Source: Mucilaginibacter polytrichastri
Lineage (GTDB): Bacteria > Bacteroidota > Bacteroidia > Sphingobacteriales > Sphingobacteriaceae
Direction: 5' to 3'
DNA: 64,000 bases
Assembly (NCBI RefSeq): GCF_001911425.1
Contig: NZ_MPPL01000001.1
Span: 4,698,404 to 4,762,403, forward strand
The notes below the pieces were generated by a model. That model saw only the letters and a list, made by a program, of their open reading frames with translations, did no database searches and had not been told where the DNA came from. Position numbers and translations under genes: made by a program. This document shows positions 17,211 through 25,058 of the stretch, piece after piece (position 1 is the first letter of the stretch; each line of letters starts with the position of its first letter).

Positions 17211-18265
17211 TTGTTAGTTAAAACCTTTGGCAGCGCTGTTTACGGTATCGAAGCCACCACCATTACCGTTGAAGTTAACATTGCTGCCGGTACCAAATTT
17301 TTCATAGTCGGCTTGCCCGATAATGCCATTAAGGAAAGTTATTACCGGATAGAATCGGCCCTTAAAAACTGCAATTACCGCATGCCGCGCCAGCAGGTGG
17401 TGGTTAACATGGCCCCGGCAGATATCCGTAAAGAAGGTTCGGCTTATGATCTCACCATTGCCACGGCAGTGATGGCCGCATCGGGCCAGGTAGAGGTTGA
17501 AGAACTCGATAAGTACATTATTATGGGTGAGCTATCGCTGGATGGCACGCTACAACCTATAAAAGGTGCACTGCCCATTGCCATACAGGCCCGCAAGGAG
17601 GGCTTTAAAGGATTCATCCTCCCTAAACAAAATGCCCGCGAGGCGGCCATTGTAAATGACCTTACCGTTTACGGTGTAGAAAGCATCAAACAACTAGTCG
17701 ACTTTTTTAACGGCGACCTTAAACTGGAACCCGAAATAGTAAACACCCGCGACGAATTTTATAACAGCCTCAGTAATTACGATAGCGATTTTAGCGAAGT
17801 AAAAGGCCAGGAAAATATTAAACGCGCCTTAGAAATTGCCGCAGCAGGCGACACAATGTGATATTGATCGGCCCGCCGGGGGCAGGTAAAACTATGCTGG
17901 CGCGGAGGCTGCCTTCTATATTGCCACCGCTGAGTTTGCTCGAAGCTTTAGAAACCACCAAGATCCATTCTGTAGCCGGTAAGCTTTCTGTTGCCGATGC
18001 ATTGGTAACGGTACGGCCATTCCGCTCGCCCCATCATACCATATCAGACGTTGCCCTGGTAGGCGGCGGTACCAATCCGCAGCCGGGCGAAATTTCGCTG
18101 GCCCATAACGGTGTATTGTTTTTAGATGAGTTACCCGAGTTTAAACGCAGCGTACTGGAAGTAATGCGCCAGCCGCTGGAAGAGCGCCGCATATCCATTT
18201 CGCGCGCCAAGTTTACGGTAGACTATCCATCCAGCTTTATGCTGGTGGCCAGTATGAACCCCTGA
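17211..18265 (+). pseudogene. comM: comM/yifB Mg-chelatase-like AAA+ gene, frameshifted and interrupted
   Basis: YifB/ComM is a hexameric AAA+ helicase that promotes branch migration in natural transformation; full length is about 510 aa. The N-terminal part (TTG 17211 to 17861) runs from LVKTFGSAVYGIEA to [10 protein letters not shown], then a one-base deletion near 17850 puts the reading into a stop. The next frame (17858-18265) continues exactly where expected with [16 protein letters not shown] (Walker A), LFLDELPEF (Walker B) and ends at [10 protein letters not shown] followed by TGA. Homologues continue CPCGYYNHP. The last matching base is about 18264, where an integrated element begins. 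No 3' remainder exists in the window. The gene is therefore non-functional here. Confidence 0.9.
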
Positions 18266-19727
18266 AGTTGCGTTGACTTGTTTGCGCAGACCCAGGAAGG
18301 TATGCAAGTGCAATATTAATTGAATCCTCTCCTATAGTAATATGCTCAGTTACTGTTTCTGCAATCGCTCTTTTTTGAGAAAATGCCATATCTGTCCACT
18401 CTGTATATAAAGATTTAGCTTCATTTAGCACAAAATCACTTGACTTCAACTGTATACGCCTAAAGTCTATTTCAGCCTCTAATACTGGTATTGATTCATC
18501 AAGTTGAGTAACCTGTATTTCATAAGGCTTATATAAATTGGCAAAGTGATCTTTATTTAAATCTTCGTTCAGTCTAAGATTCACCAAGTCGTCCATTTTC
18601 TTGCGAAGTTGCGCCCGTTTCTTAACCGCTGACGAAAGTAGATCTTCTTGTTTACTTATTTCAGCTTCAATTTCCTCTAGAAACAACTGAGGGGTTATTC
18701 CACCGAGATATTGTTTTAAGTGATGTTGGTAAATCTCGTTCATTACCGCCTCATCAATGCTGTTTTTACAGACCTTACAGGTAAACTTCTTTGCTGTGCT
18801 AAAAATATACATTGGTTTACCACAATGACATTTGACTATACCAGCAAGAAGATATTCAGAAGTCCTACCAATTTTGGTTCGCTTCTGCCTTTGTTCGTCA
18901 AGAATAGCATTACATTCCTGCCATAATTGTTGGTTAATTATAGCGGGGCATGGAACCTGAATCCATTCATCTTCAGGTTTTACTTTCCATTGTTTTCCAT
19001 CACCTGTGCTTTTAGTATAATTAGCGAGGCGCACACCCTTCGCTGTTGTATCTCGAAGAAGACGATCCACAGTAGTGTCGGAAAAGTACGCCCCGTTACG
19101 GGTTCGATACCCTAAAGAGTTTAATTTCTCGGCAGTCGTCTTTTTCCTTTGACACTCGATAAAAATTTCATACATAAGTTTACGTATCGGTGCTTCTTTA
19201 TCATCTACTATCAATTGTTTATTATCCCATTTGTATCCGAAGCTTGCTTGCCCACCAAGAGGTTTCCCCATTTCTGCCCTGATAGGTACAGATGCAGCAA
19301 CTCTACTAGAAATTTCCTCCCGTTCCCATTGGGCCATTGCTGAGATTATGGTAAAAAATAATCTACCCGCTGGGGTACTCGTATCTATTTGTTCAGCCAA
19401 CGAGATCAAATCAGCTCCTTCAAGCCTGAAAATTTCAGCAAACTCTAATAATTCCTTCGTGTTGCGCGCCAATCGTGCCAGTTTGGAAAATACCAAACCT
19501 GATATGTGTCCCCTTCTGATGTCTTTAAGCATTCGCAGTGTTTCTGGATGCTCCATTACCGTTTTGCCAGATATGGCGTCAAGTCTGTATACTTCTGCAA
19601 CATGCCAATCTTTTGATTTGACATAATACCTTGCCCGTTGTTCATGATGTTCAGGACTTTCATCCTTTACTTGATAATCCGTCGAAACTCTTATCCAAAT
19701 ACCAACTCTCTTTTGCTCCGTTTTCAT
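18237..19727 (-). CDS. Large serine recombinase (site-specific integrase)
   Basis: A 496-aa serine integrase. The resolvase catalytic domain has IRVSTD with nucleophile Ser15, then SKLARLARN, then the recombinase domain to about residue 285, a zinc ribbon (Cys300, Cys302, Cys317, Cys320) and a coiled coil at about 350-425, the order expected for large serine recombinases. Its 3' end crosses the junction with comM: residues 489-496 and the TAA stop are antisense comM sequence, so the protein tail would differ in the excised form. It presumably catalysed insertion of the element into comM. It is preceded by a small regulator-like gene 17 bases upstream. Confidence 0.94.
   Translation of the reverse strand: MKTEQKRVGIWIRVSTDYQVKDESPEHHEQRARYYVKSKDWHVAEVYRLDAISGKTVMEHPETLRMLKDIRRGHISGLVFSKLARLARNTKELLEFAEIFRLEGADLISLAEQIDTSTPAGRLFFTIISAMAQWEREEISSRVAASVPIRAEMGKPLGGQASFGYKWDNKQLIVDDKEAPIRKLMYEIFIECQRKKTTAEKLNSLGYRTRNGAYFSDTTVDRLLRDTTAKGVRLANYTKSTGDGKQWKVKPEDEWIQVPCPAIINQQLWQECNAILDEQRQKRTKIGRTSEYLLAGIVKCHCGKPMYIFSTAKKFTCKVCKNSIDEAVMNEIYQHHLKQYLGGITPQLFLEEIEAEISKQEDLLSSAVKKRAQLRKKMDDLVNLRLNEDLNKDHFANLYKPYEIQVTQLDESIPVLEAEIDFRRIQLKSSDFVLNEAKSLYTEWTDMAFSQKRAIAETVTEHITIGEDSINIALAYLPGSAQTSQRNFRGSYWPPA
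18257..18266. other. Left junction (attL-like) of the integrated element in comM
   Basis: comM-like sequence AACCCCTG stops matching the family at about 18264: the next base makes TGA where family members have TGC (Cys). Recombinase-side sequence begins at once. The crossover must lie within or just before AACCCCTG. The matching right junction is not in the window, so the core dinucleotide cannot be fixed. Confidence 0.7.
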
Positions 19728-19744
19728 TTCTTAAAAGCTATATA

Positions 19745-20227
19745 TTACTTTAATAACGAGGCCTCCCTGCGCTGCCATTCAAAAATATGTCTTCTAGCGT
19801 CCGAAAGGCTAAATATGGCTTTTCGCTTTGCTGCCTCAAGATCATTTTGCCATGATGGCCACGGATGACTATAACCTGTCGTTCGATGAACGATACTGAT
19901 ATGCCAGCGCCCTTTGGTCTGAGCAGAGAGCGTAATGGTAAAGTCTCCAGCTTTAGCATTATAAGTCCCCGGTGACAGATTGATCCAATCAATTTTCGAG
20001 TTTCTCTCATCTTCCAAATGCTGTAGATAAGTCAGCATATTAACAACCACCAGCATCTCACCAGAAATTGCAGTATCTCCTGCAGTCATACGTTGTATGC
20101 TGCGAATAATTGCGTCATTATTTCGATGATCACCCCAGGCACGCATACGGCTCGCCAATTCAACTGGCGTAAGTCCTAACTCATCTATTTGATAGCGAAA
20201 ATATCCTGCGTTATCATAAAAATCCAT
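19745..20227 (-). CDS. Small regulator-like protein upstream of the recombinase
   Basis: 160 aa from ATG 20227. The N-terminal 60 residues are helical with LGLTPVELASRMRAWG followed by DAIIRSIQRMTAGDTAISGEML, resembling an XRE-like helix-turn-helix. The C-terminal part (KGRWHISIVHRTTGYSHPWPSWQ, then basic helix) is unassigned. The position 17 bases ahead of the integrase on the same strand suggests co-transcription, and a role as an integrase regulator or directionality factor is possible but not shown. A perfect palindrome lies upstream at 20256-20270. Confidence 0.65.
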   Translation of the reverse strand: MDFYDNAGYFRYQIDELGLTPVELASRMRAWGDHRNNDAIIRSIQRMTAGDTAISGEMLVVVNMLTYLQHLEDERNSKIDWINLSPGTYNAKAGDFTITLSAQTKGRWHISIVHRTTGYSHPWPSWQNDLEAAKRKAIFSLSDARRHIFEWQRREASLLK

Positions 20228-20255
20228 ATTCAATTCAGTTTATGGCGACAATTAT

Positions 20256-20270
20256 ACGACATTATGTCGT
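20256..20270. promoter_or_regulatory. ACGACATTATGTCGT palindrome upstream of the integrase operon
   Basis: A perfect 15-bp palindrome with a single central base, centred 36 bases upstream of the small regulator start at 20227. The position suits an operator for a dimeric HTH protein, possibly the gene's own product. Confidence 0.5.
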
Positions 20271-20770
20271 AACAAACAATGCAAAATAGGATAATTTTGT
20301 AGCAACCGGTAATAAATAGCCAATCACCTCTTGATCTATAATTATAAATGCGTCCTTGATATACCATTTTAATTGTTAGTAGATGGAATGCTCGAAGTAA
20401 AATTGGCGATACGATATCATCCCTAAGCCTAATATTCATTTTAACAATTAAAAGGGAAGCGGCAAATGTCCAATTTACATAGTGATTAGAGAGTATTGTA
20501 GGCGCAAAAACATTGTTGAAACCACTAATCGTTTTAAATAAATGTTTGATTTCCTCAAGTGAATCAATGTTTCATTAAGCTTCCAATAAAAATGATAATG
20601 TTCATTTATCATTTATTGATAGCAAGAATAAGGCGGTACTAATTAAACTATCGGACTGGTTGACTTACGGATTTTCATATTATGTGTATGCCGCTTATCG
20701 GAATCCCAATAAATTATCCCCCTCTCTGAATCAATTGTTCAGTCATGGGATGTTCTATACTTAATAATTA

Positions 20771-20800
20771 AAAGCCACTTACAATTTGGTAAGTGGCTTT
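20771..20800 (-). terminator. Hairpin terminator after the YozE-domain gene
   Basis: A 12-bp perfect stem (20771-20782 and 20789-20800) with a 6-base loop, 50 bases beyond the stop of the minus-strand gene at 20852-22087. Confidence 0.7.
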
Positions 20801-20851
20801 AACATTGATCCGATTTCAAAACTCATTCAACATCCGGGCGTTGACTCTTGA

Positions 20852-22087
20852 CTAAAATGTAATGTGATTTATACATGCTAACTCTGGCGTACTTCGTACT
20901 TCATCCAGCTTAACGTTGTGTTGATCACCAGCACTTTTTAAAGGACGCTCTATTTTAAACGTATAAGAAAATTCGTCTGTTTCAAGCACTGTAACCGGAA
21001 TAGCTTTTCTTCCCTCCCAGGAAATCCATGCCTTGTCGCCGGCGACAAATTGTTCGATGGTTCGTTTGCTGTGATGTAGCGGCTTGGTGTTTTTCACAAA
21101 TACGATGGCTCGTGGGTCGTGCTTTTTCGATACCGGTTTTAGGCTACCTTTACTGGGCTTCGGCGATTGTTTTCTTTTTAGAAAGGCTTTGTAAGTTTTC
21201 CAGGCCTTTTCCAACGTCGCCCGCGCGCCCATAGGTGCGTTACTAAGCTTTAAATATTCGTCGTAAGCTTCTTCGCCATCATAGTTGGGCCAGTTATCCG
21301 TCCGATCCTTAAAGCCACGTTTTTGCGCTAAATCGCCAAGAGGTGAATCCCTGTTTTTCTGCTTTGCTAACCATTCTCCGAAGGTTGGTTCAGGCGCTGC
21401 AGGTGGTGGAACATCATTAAAAAATGGTGCACTGCTAATGATGCCGTGATAAATATCCCTCATTTTCACGATGGCTGCATCTAAGGTTTCGGCCTCAGCC
21501 GAATGATGATCCGCCAACACATAGCCGATATGGCACGCCACCCGCCTAAGCTGGAATACGTCAACAACGCCGCGCGTAACATTCCTCATTGAGGATAGCG
21601 TGAGACTTGGCGAAACGTATTCGCGAAAAACGGCTATGGCCACCTCGCCATTATGAAATTCTAATTTCACGCCTTCTCGCTGAACGGCCTGATCCCTGTA
21701 AAATAAAGGCTTTGACTGGATATGCTGATCCGCCAATGCTTTCCCCAGGTATTCCAAAGTCGGCCATATCTTGTGTAAAATCCATTTCTCATCATAAAGG
21801 GGCAGGTAAACGCCCTCCGCGATGTCATCAGGTAAATTTTCAGGGAGCCCTTCAAGTTTTGTGCGCCGTTCTTTAATGGGTGCCGTTGGCGTGAGAATTA
21901 GCAGGTTGGCCTCTCTTAAATTAGTAATCGGGCATTTGTTGTCGGCCAGCAAAGCCGCGCGGGACGAATACCCCATATAGGCCGCCACCAATTCATGCGC
22001 ATGGGACGACTTTAGCTGGATACCGTAATTGTTTTGAGTGAATGTGCGCAATGAGTCCGCGCAACGTTTTGTGATGTCAAGTTGCAT
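20852..22087 (-). CDS. Hypothetical protein with a YozE SAM-like domain
   Basis: 411 aa. The N-terminal 60 residues contain LKSSHAHELVAAYMGYSSRAALLAD, a short motif seen at the start of many Bacteroidota mobile-element hypotheticals. A central segment around residues 245-310 (FGEWLAKQKNRDSPLGDLA, then W...EEAYDEYL, ALEKAWKTYK-like) matches the YozE sterile-alpha-motif-like fold. A basic linker follows, then a small beta-rich C-terminal domain (GDKAWISWEGRKAIPVTVLE) resembling an SH3-like barrel. This combination could bind nucleic acid or partner proteins, but no function is known. It is single, with its own terminator, and divergent from the HEPN gene at 22399. Confidence 0.65.
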   Translation of the reverse strand: MQLDITKRCADSLRTFTQNNYGIQLKSSHAHELVAAYMGYSSRAALLADNKCPITNLREANLLILTPTAPIKERRTKLEGLPENLPDDIAEGVYLPLYDEKWILHKIWPTLEYLGKALADQHIQSKPLFYRDQAVQREGVKLEFHNGEVAIAVFREYVSPSLTLSSMRNVTRGVVDVFQLRRVACHIGYVLADHHSAEAETLDAAIVKMRDIYHGIISSAPFFNDVPPPAAPEPTFGEWLAKQKNRDSPLGDLAQKRGFKDRTDNWPNYDGEEAYDEYLKLSNAPMGARATLEKAWKTYKAFLKRKQSPKPSKGSLKPVSKKHDPRAIVFVKNTKPLHHSKRTIEQFVAGDKAWISWEGRKAIPVTVLETDEFSYTFKIERPLKSAGDQHNVKLDEVRSTPELACINHITF

Positions 22088-22398
22088 AGCAATTTCCTGT
22101 TAAAGGCTGGACTTGCCGGTGCCGAGAGTGTTTAAAGACAACCTATGCCAGCGGGTTAACGAAAATTTGCTGTTTATCAGGCTTGTCAAAAAATTGAATT
22201 AGCCTCGCGTTTCAGTCACTCACAACTGAGGCGCTCGATTCCTTAATCGAATGTAGCAGTAAAAATTGAAAAAAACAAGAGGAGGTATTTAAAAGCTATA
22301 CGGACAACTTACCGCCATGGCAGCCAAAAGAGGTTTATTAAATATTAATGGATAATTTTACTATTTAACCGCGAATTATCGCCCGATTATCATTTACG
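22088..22398. other. Divergent intergenic region, no gene seen
   Basis: About 310 bases between divergent genes. The only structure seen is a short hairpin, TCGATT/AATCGA, at 22235-22250. It presumably holds both promoters. No ORF with plausible composition was found. Confidence 0.4.
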
Positions 22399-23385
22399 AT
22401 GGCAGAAGATATAAAAATGGATTTTCCGTTGAGGCCCGAGAAAGAAGGATTGATGGAAACGATCACAATTGTACCCGTGGTACAAGATAACCCGGAAGGT
22501 GAACTGAAAGTCTATACGCATTTGCGAAACTTCAAGGTGATGGGAACATTATACAGCATTCCGCCGATTTGGAACTCACAGATCGTTGCGGGTAAACTGG
22601 AAGGTGGCACCACACTATTAAAAGCCAGTGAAACGGAATATCAATCGTATGATATGGAAGTAACCGGCGCAAGAAAATTCACCGTTCATCTGAACCAATT
22701 TAAACAACTCTCGTCCGTATCCTGTACCATCGCCGCGAAAAGCTGGCAGGAGGCGTTGCAGGTTTTTCATGACATGATTGATCCTTACCTCAGCCTGATG
22801 TCCTGGCGGTATCACGTACCCTTAGTTTTATCAAACGTCAATGGTACGGATACCGAAACTACCTATCAATACGCGAAATTTATCCAGTCCATACCAGAAA
22901 AGCTCTTTTCACTGACGCAGGAGCCTGTAGAACGTTATACTGAGCATATCGCAGCGCTATTTTCCTTTCATCGGGAAATGGTCAATTCCACCAGCGGGCC
23001 CTACCGGTTATTATGCATCCATAAATGCCTTACCCTTGTCAATCAATTCAAGTCGGTGACCCACGATGAGGTCAAAAAAATGGGATTGGATCTCAAGCAA
23101 TATAAAACCGAAACGGAAGTAAAAATAGAAGATAACGAGATCAATAAATCCGTATGGCCTGAAACGATTGGATGGAACTTGGGGAGGTTACTCGCGGATA
23201 AACTCCGGCCGATGCGAAATAAGATCGCACATGAACTGGATGAAGGCGATAAGTATGCAAATCCCGATAATGGCCTTTTCCAGGAGCAAATCAGGGATTA
23301 TGCCGATGCCGCGCTGCCATTGATGCGGTTGCAGTTCAAAAAAATTATAGATTATAGGGTGAAATACCAGGTGATTACAAAATAA
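22399..23385 (+). CDS. MauJ-like protein with a HEPN-type RNxxxH motif
   Basis: 328 aa. The last third is helical and carries RNKIAH (Arg273 to His278), the R-x4-H pattern of HEPN-domain ribonucleases and of RiboL-PSP/MauJ-type proteins. The N-terminal half is beta-rich and unassigned (NFKVMGTLYSIPPIWNSQIV). Proteins of this layout occur in accessory islands of many bacteria. A role as RNA-cutting effector or sensor in defence is an inference from the motif and from the neighbours: a caspase-like gene convergent downstream and a second HEPN-type gene 690 bases on. A hairpin at 23387-23406 follows its stop. Confidence 0.6.
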   Translation: MAEDIKMDFPLRPEKEGLMETITIVPVVQDNPEGELKVYTHLRNFKVMGTLYSIPPIWNSQIVAGKLEGGTTLLKASETEYQSYDMEVTGARKFTVHLNQFKQLSSVSCTIAAKSWQEALQVFHDMIDPYLSLMSWRYHVPLVLSNVNGTDTETTYQYAKFIQSIPEKLFSLTQEPVERYTEHIAALFSFHREMVNSTSGPYRLLCIHKCLTLVNQFKSVTHDEVKKMGLDLKQYKTETEVKIEDNEINKSVWPETIGWNLGRLLADKLRPMRNKIAHELDEGDKYANPDNGLFQEQIRDYADAALPLMRLQFKKIIDYRVKYQVITK

Positions 23386-23386
23386 T

Positions 23387-23406
23387 GGCGATGTCGTAAC
23401 ATCGCC
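23387..23406. terminator. Hairpin between convergent genes
   Basis: A perfect 8-bp stem GGCGATGT/ACATCGCC with a 4-base loop starts one base after the stop of the HEPN-type gene and lies 19 bases before the stop of the convergent caspase-like gene. Likely a shared terminator. Confidence 0.6.
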
Positions 23407-23424
23407 AGGATATAAGTGTGTTTT

Positions 23425-23991
23425 TCAACAGCCAATATATGCGAACGGCCTGATCGGTGGTTCCGACCCATCGGATATGGCGTCATTTTCCTGGGTAATA
23501 GCCGAAACAACACTATCGGAATTAATACACTTATTATAGATATTGATATTTTGCATAATCGCCTGGGGGCTGCGTTCCGTTGTCGAAAAGATGGCCGCGT
23601 GATAGATATCACGGTGGGCATATTTCAGAAACATTAAAGGTTCGCTGTAACAGGTGAGGCTGGCATTAATGATAAGCCTTCCCCCGCATTTTTGGTTGAT
23701 CGCGGTTAAAGGCTCGCCAAAAATACTCCAGGGAAACTTAAAATCGCTGTTTTTTCCAAAATATGATCTGTCTATATTGCCGTGCGCCAGCAAATGGATA
23801 AGTACGCCTTCTTCCGGTGCGCCTTTGGCTATTATCTTTAAAATATTAAGAAAATCCTGCTCGTCTTCCGGTGAAATAAGCGTTGTGGGGGCCTGGCTTT
23901 TACAATATTCCTCCAGTTCGCTGGCCAGGTTCAGTTCAGGTAAAAAATCGATGATGATAATATTGGTAATTATTTGGCTAAATAAAATCAT
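23425..23991 (-). CDS. Small caspase-like (CHAT/C14 fold) protein
   Basis: 188 aa from ATG 23991 (a TTG at 24021 is in frame). The sequence alternates predicted strands and helices, with a His in GVLIHLLAHGN (His70) and, about 44 residues later, a Cys at the end of a hydrophobic strand in LIINASLTCYS (Cys114). This HG...strand-C order is the catalytic dyad arrangement of caspase-like peptidases. The protein is small and lacks repeat sensors, so it could act as the effector of a partner. It is divergent from the HEPN-type gene at 24074 with only 82 bases between starts. Fold assignment is by pattern and needs structure prediction. Confidence 0.5.
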   Translation of the reverse strand: MILFSQIITNIIIIDFLPELNLASELEEYCKSQAPTTLISPEDEQDFLNILKIIAKGAPEEGVLIHLLAHGNIDRSYFGKNSDFKFPWSIFGEPLTAINQKCGGRLIINASLTCYSEPLMFLKYAHRDIYHAAIFSTTERSPQAIMQNINIYNKCINSDSVVSAITQENDAISDGSEPPIRPFAYIGC

Positions 23992-24073
23992 GTGACATTT
24001 TGAAAGCTCAAATTTCGGCAATCCTTATTAATATCTTTGAAAAAAATGCCTGAACCCCACAGCCTATAATAAT

Positions 24074-25027
24074 ATGAATTACACAGACTTTAAAAATAAC
24101 GATAAACTGGTTGACAAGCTTTTAGCGAAACTGGGCATATTGGAATGGAAAACTATCTTTTTCGATGTAGACCTGGAGCCGGACTACGATATTCTAAAAT
24201 ATCAGAAGGATTACGCCGATTACTATTTTAAAAATAGCTTATCCTTCGAGGGCCGGTATCAATATGTACTTGATGCAGAAATCGGGAGCTTTAACCTGTA
24301 TCCTTACGAGGTATTGAAATATATAAGTGAGGAATCGGGTATAGCATTGCCCGATGATTTTGAAAATGCCCAGGTTGTTAAATTTTTGGAGGAAGTGTCA
24401 GCAAGTGATCGTGATCAACTGGTTGATTTTGGATGGAAGCCGGAAATAGATCAATTAAACCTATACTGCCTGCGGATCAGCCACATTGAAAACAATACAA
24501 AAGCCATCGTTTATGAAGGCGGCTATATGGGTTTACTGACCGATTTCGGTGGTGACCTTACATTGTATGCAGATATTTCGCTTAAAGTCGTTCCATTCCT
24601 GGATAGGGCGCCAAACCAGTTTTACAAAACCTTGGTAGCCGAAGCGTATCTGCTTTTTATGCAGCGGAATTATAAACTCGCTGCCTTCACGCTTTTCTCA
24701 GCCTACGACAATTTTGTAAACGATAAATATGGCAATCCCTATGAAGAAATTCGGCTAAGAGAAAAACTTAAAGCTGTATTTAAAGACCGGTTTGCAGCAT
24801 TGGAAAAACATAATATCTACACACAGATCAAGCGGCAGATAGATGATTTTGAAAAAGTCAGGAACAGCATCGCGCATGGAACGAATACTGATGATATTTC
24901 ATTTACTGAGGTAAAAGATTCGTTCATCATCATGCTTTCACTTTTCATCAGCTATGAGTTCAGCTTTTCGGATTTTCAAACCATCATCGATGATATTTTG
25001 GCATCCGGTATCGATAAGCAATTTTAA
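24074..25027 (+). CDS. HEPN-domain protein
   Basis: 317 aa. The C-terminal 130 residues are helical, with LAAFTLFSAYDNFVNDKYG, then RQIDDFEKVRNSIAHG, giving the HEPN R-N-x3-H motif at residues 263-268. HEPN domains are often metal-independent RNases in toxins and anti-phage systems. The N-terminal 190 residues (YQKDYADYYFKNSLSFEG...) are acidic and not recognised. Its stop is 31 bases from the stop of the convergent nuclease-like gene, so it sits at the end of the MBL/protease operon. The functional link is inferred from position only. Confidence 0.6.
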   Translation: MNYTDFKNNDKLVDKLLAKLGILEWKTIFFDVDLEPDYDILKYQKDYADYYFKNSLSFEGRYQYVLDAEIGSFNLYPYEVLKYISEESGIALPDDFENAQVVKFLEEVSASDRDQLVDFGWKPEIDQLNLYCLRISHIENNTKAIVYEGGYMGLLTDFGGDLTLYADISLKVVPFLDRAPNQFYKTLVAEAYLLFMQRNYKLAAFTLFSAYDNFVNDKYGNPYEEIRLREKLKAVFKDRFAALEKHNIYTQIKRQIDDFEKVRNSIAHGTNTDDISFTEVKDSFIIMLSLFISYEFSFSDFQTIIDDILASGIDKQF

Positions 25028-25058
25028 TTGATGAAGCAGGACGTAATGATACTTATTC

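Larger units (their letters stand above)
20234..20851. other. Gene-poor stretch between integrase operon and next gene
   Basis: About 620 AT-rich bases. It contains the palindrome at 20256-20270 and the hairpin at 20771-20800. A 69-codon open frame at 20230-20439 lacks protein-like composition and I do not accept it. Nothing else is recognised. Confidence 0.5.

Noticed and set aside
20230-20439. 69-codon minus-strand ORF upstream of the integrase operon
   Set aside because: Contains the operator-like palindrome and reads as Cys/Tyr/Ile-rich non-protein sequence.
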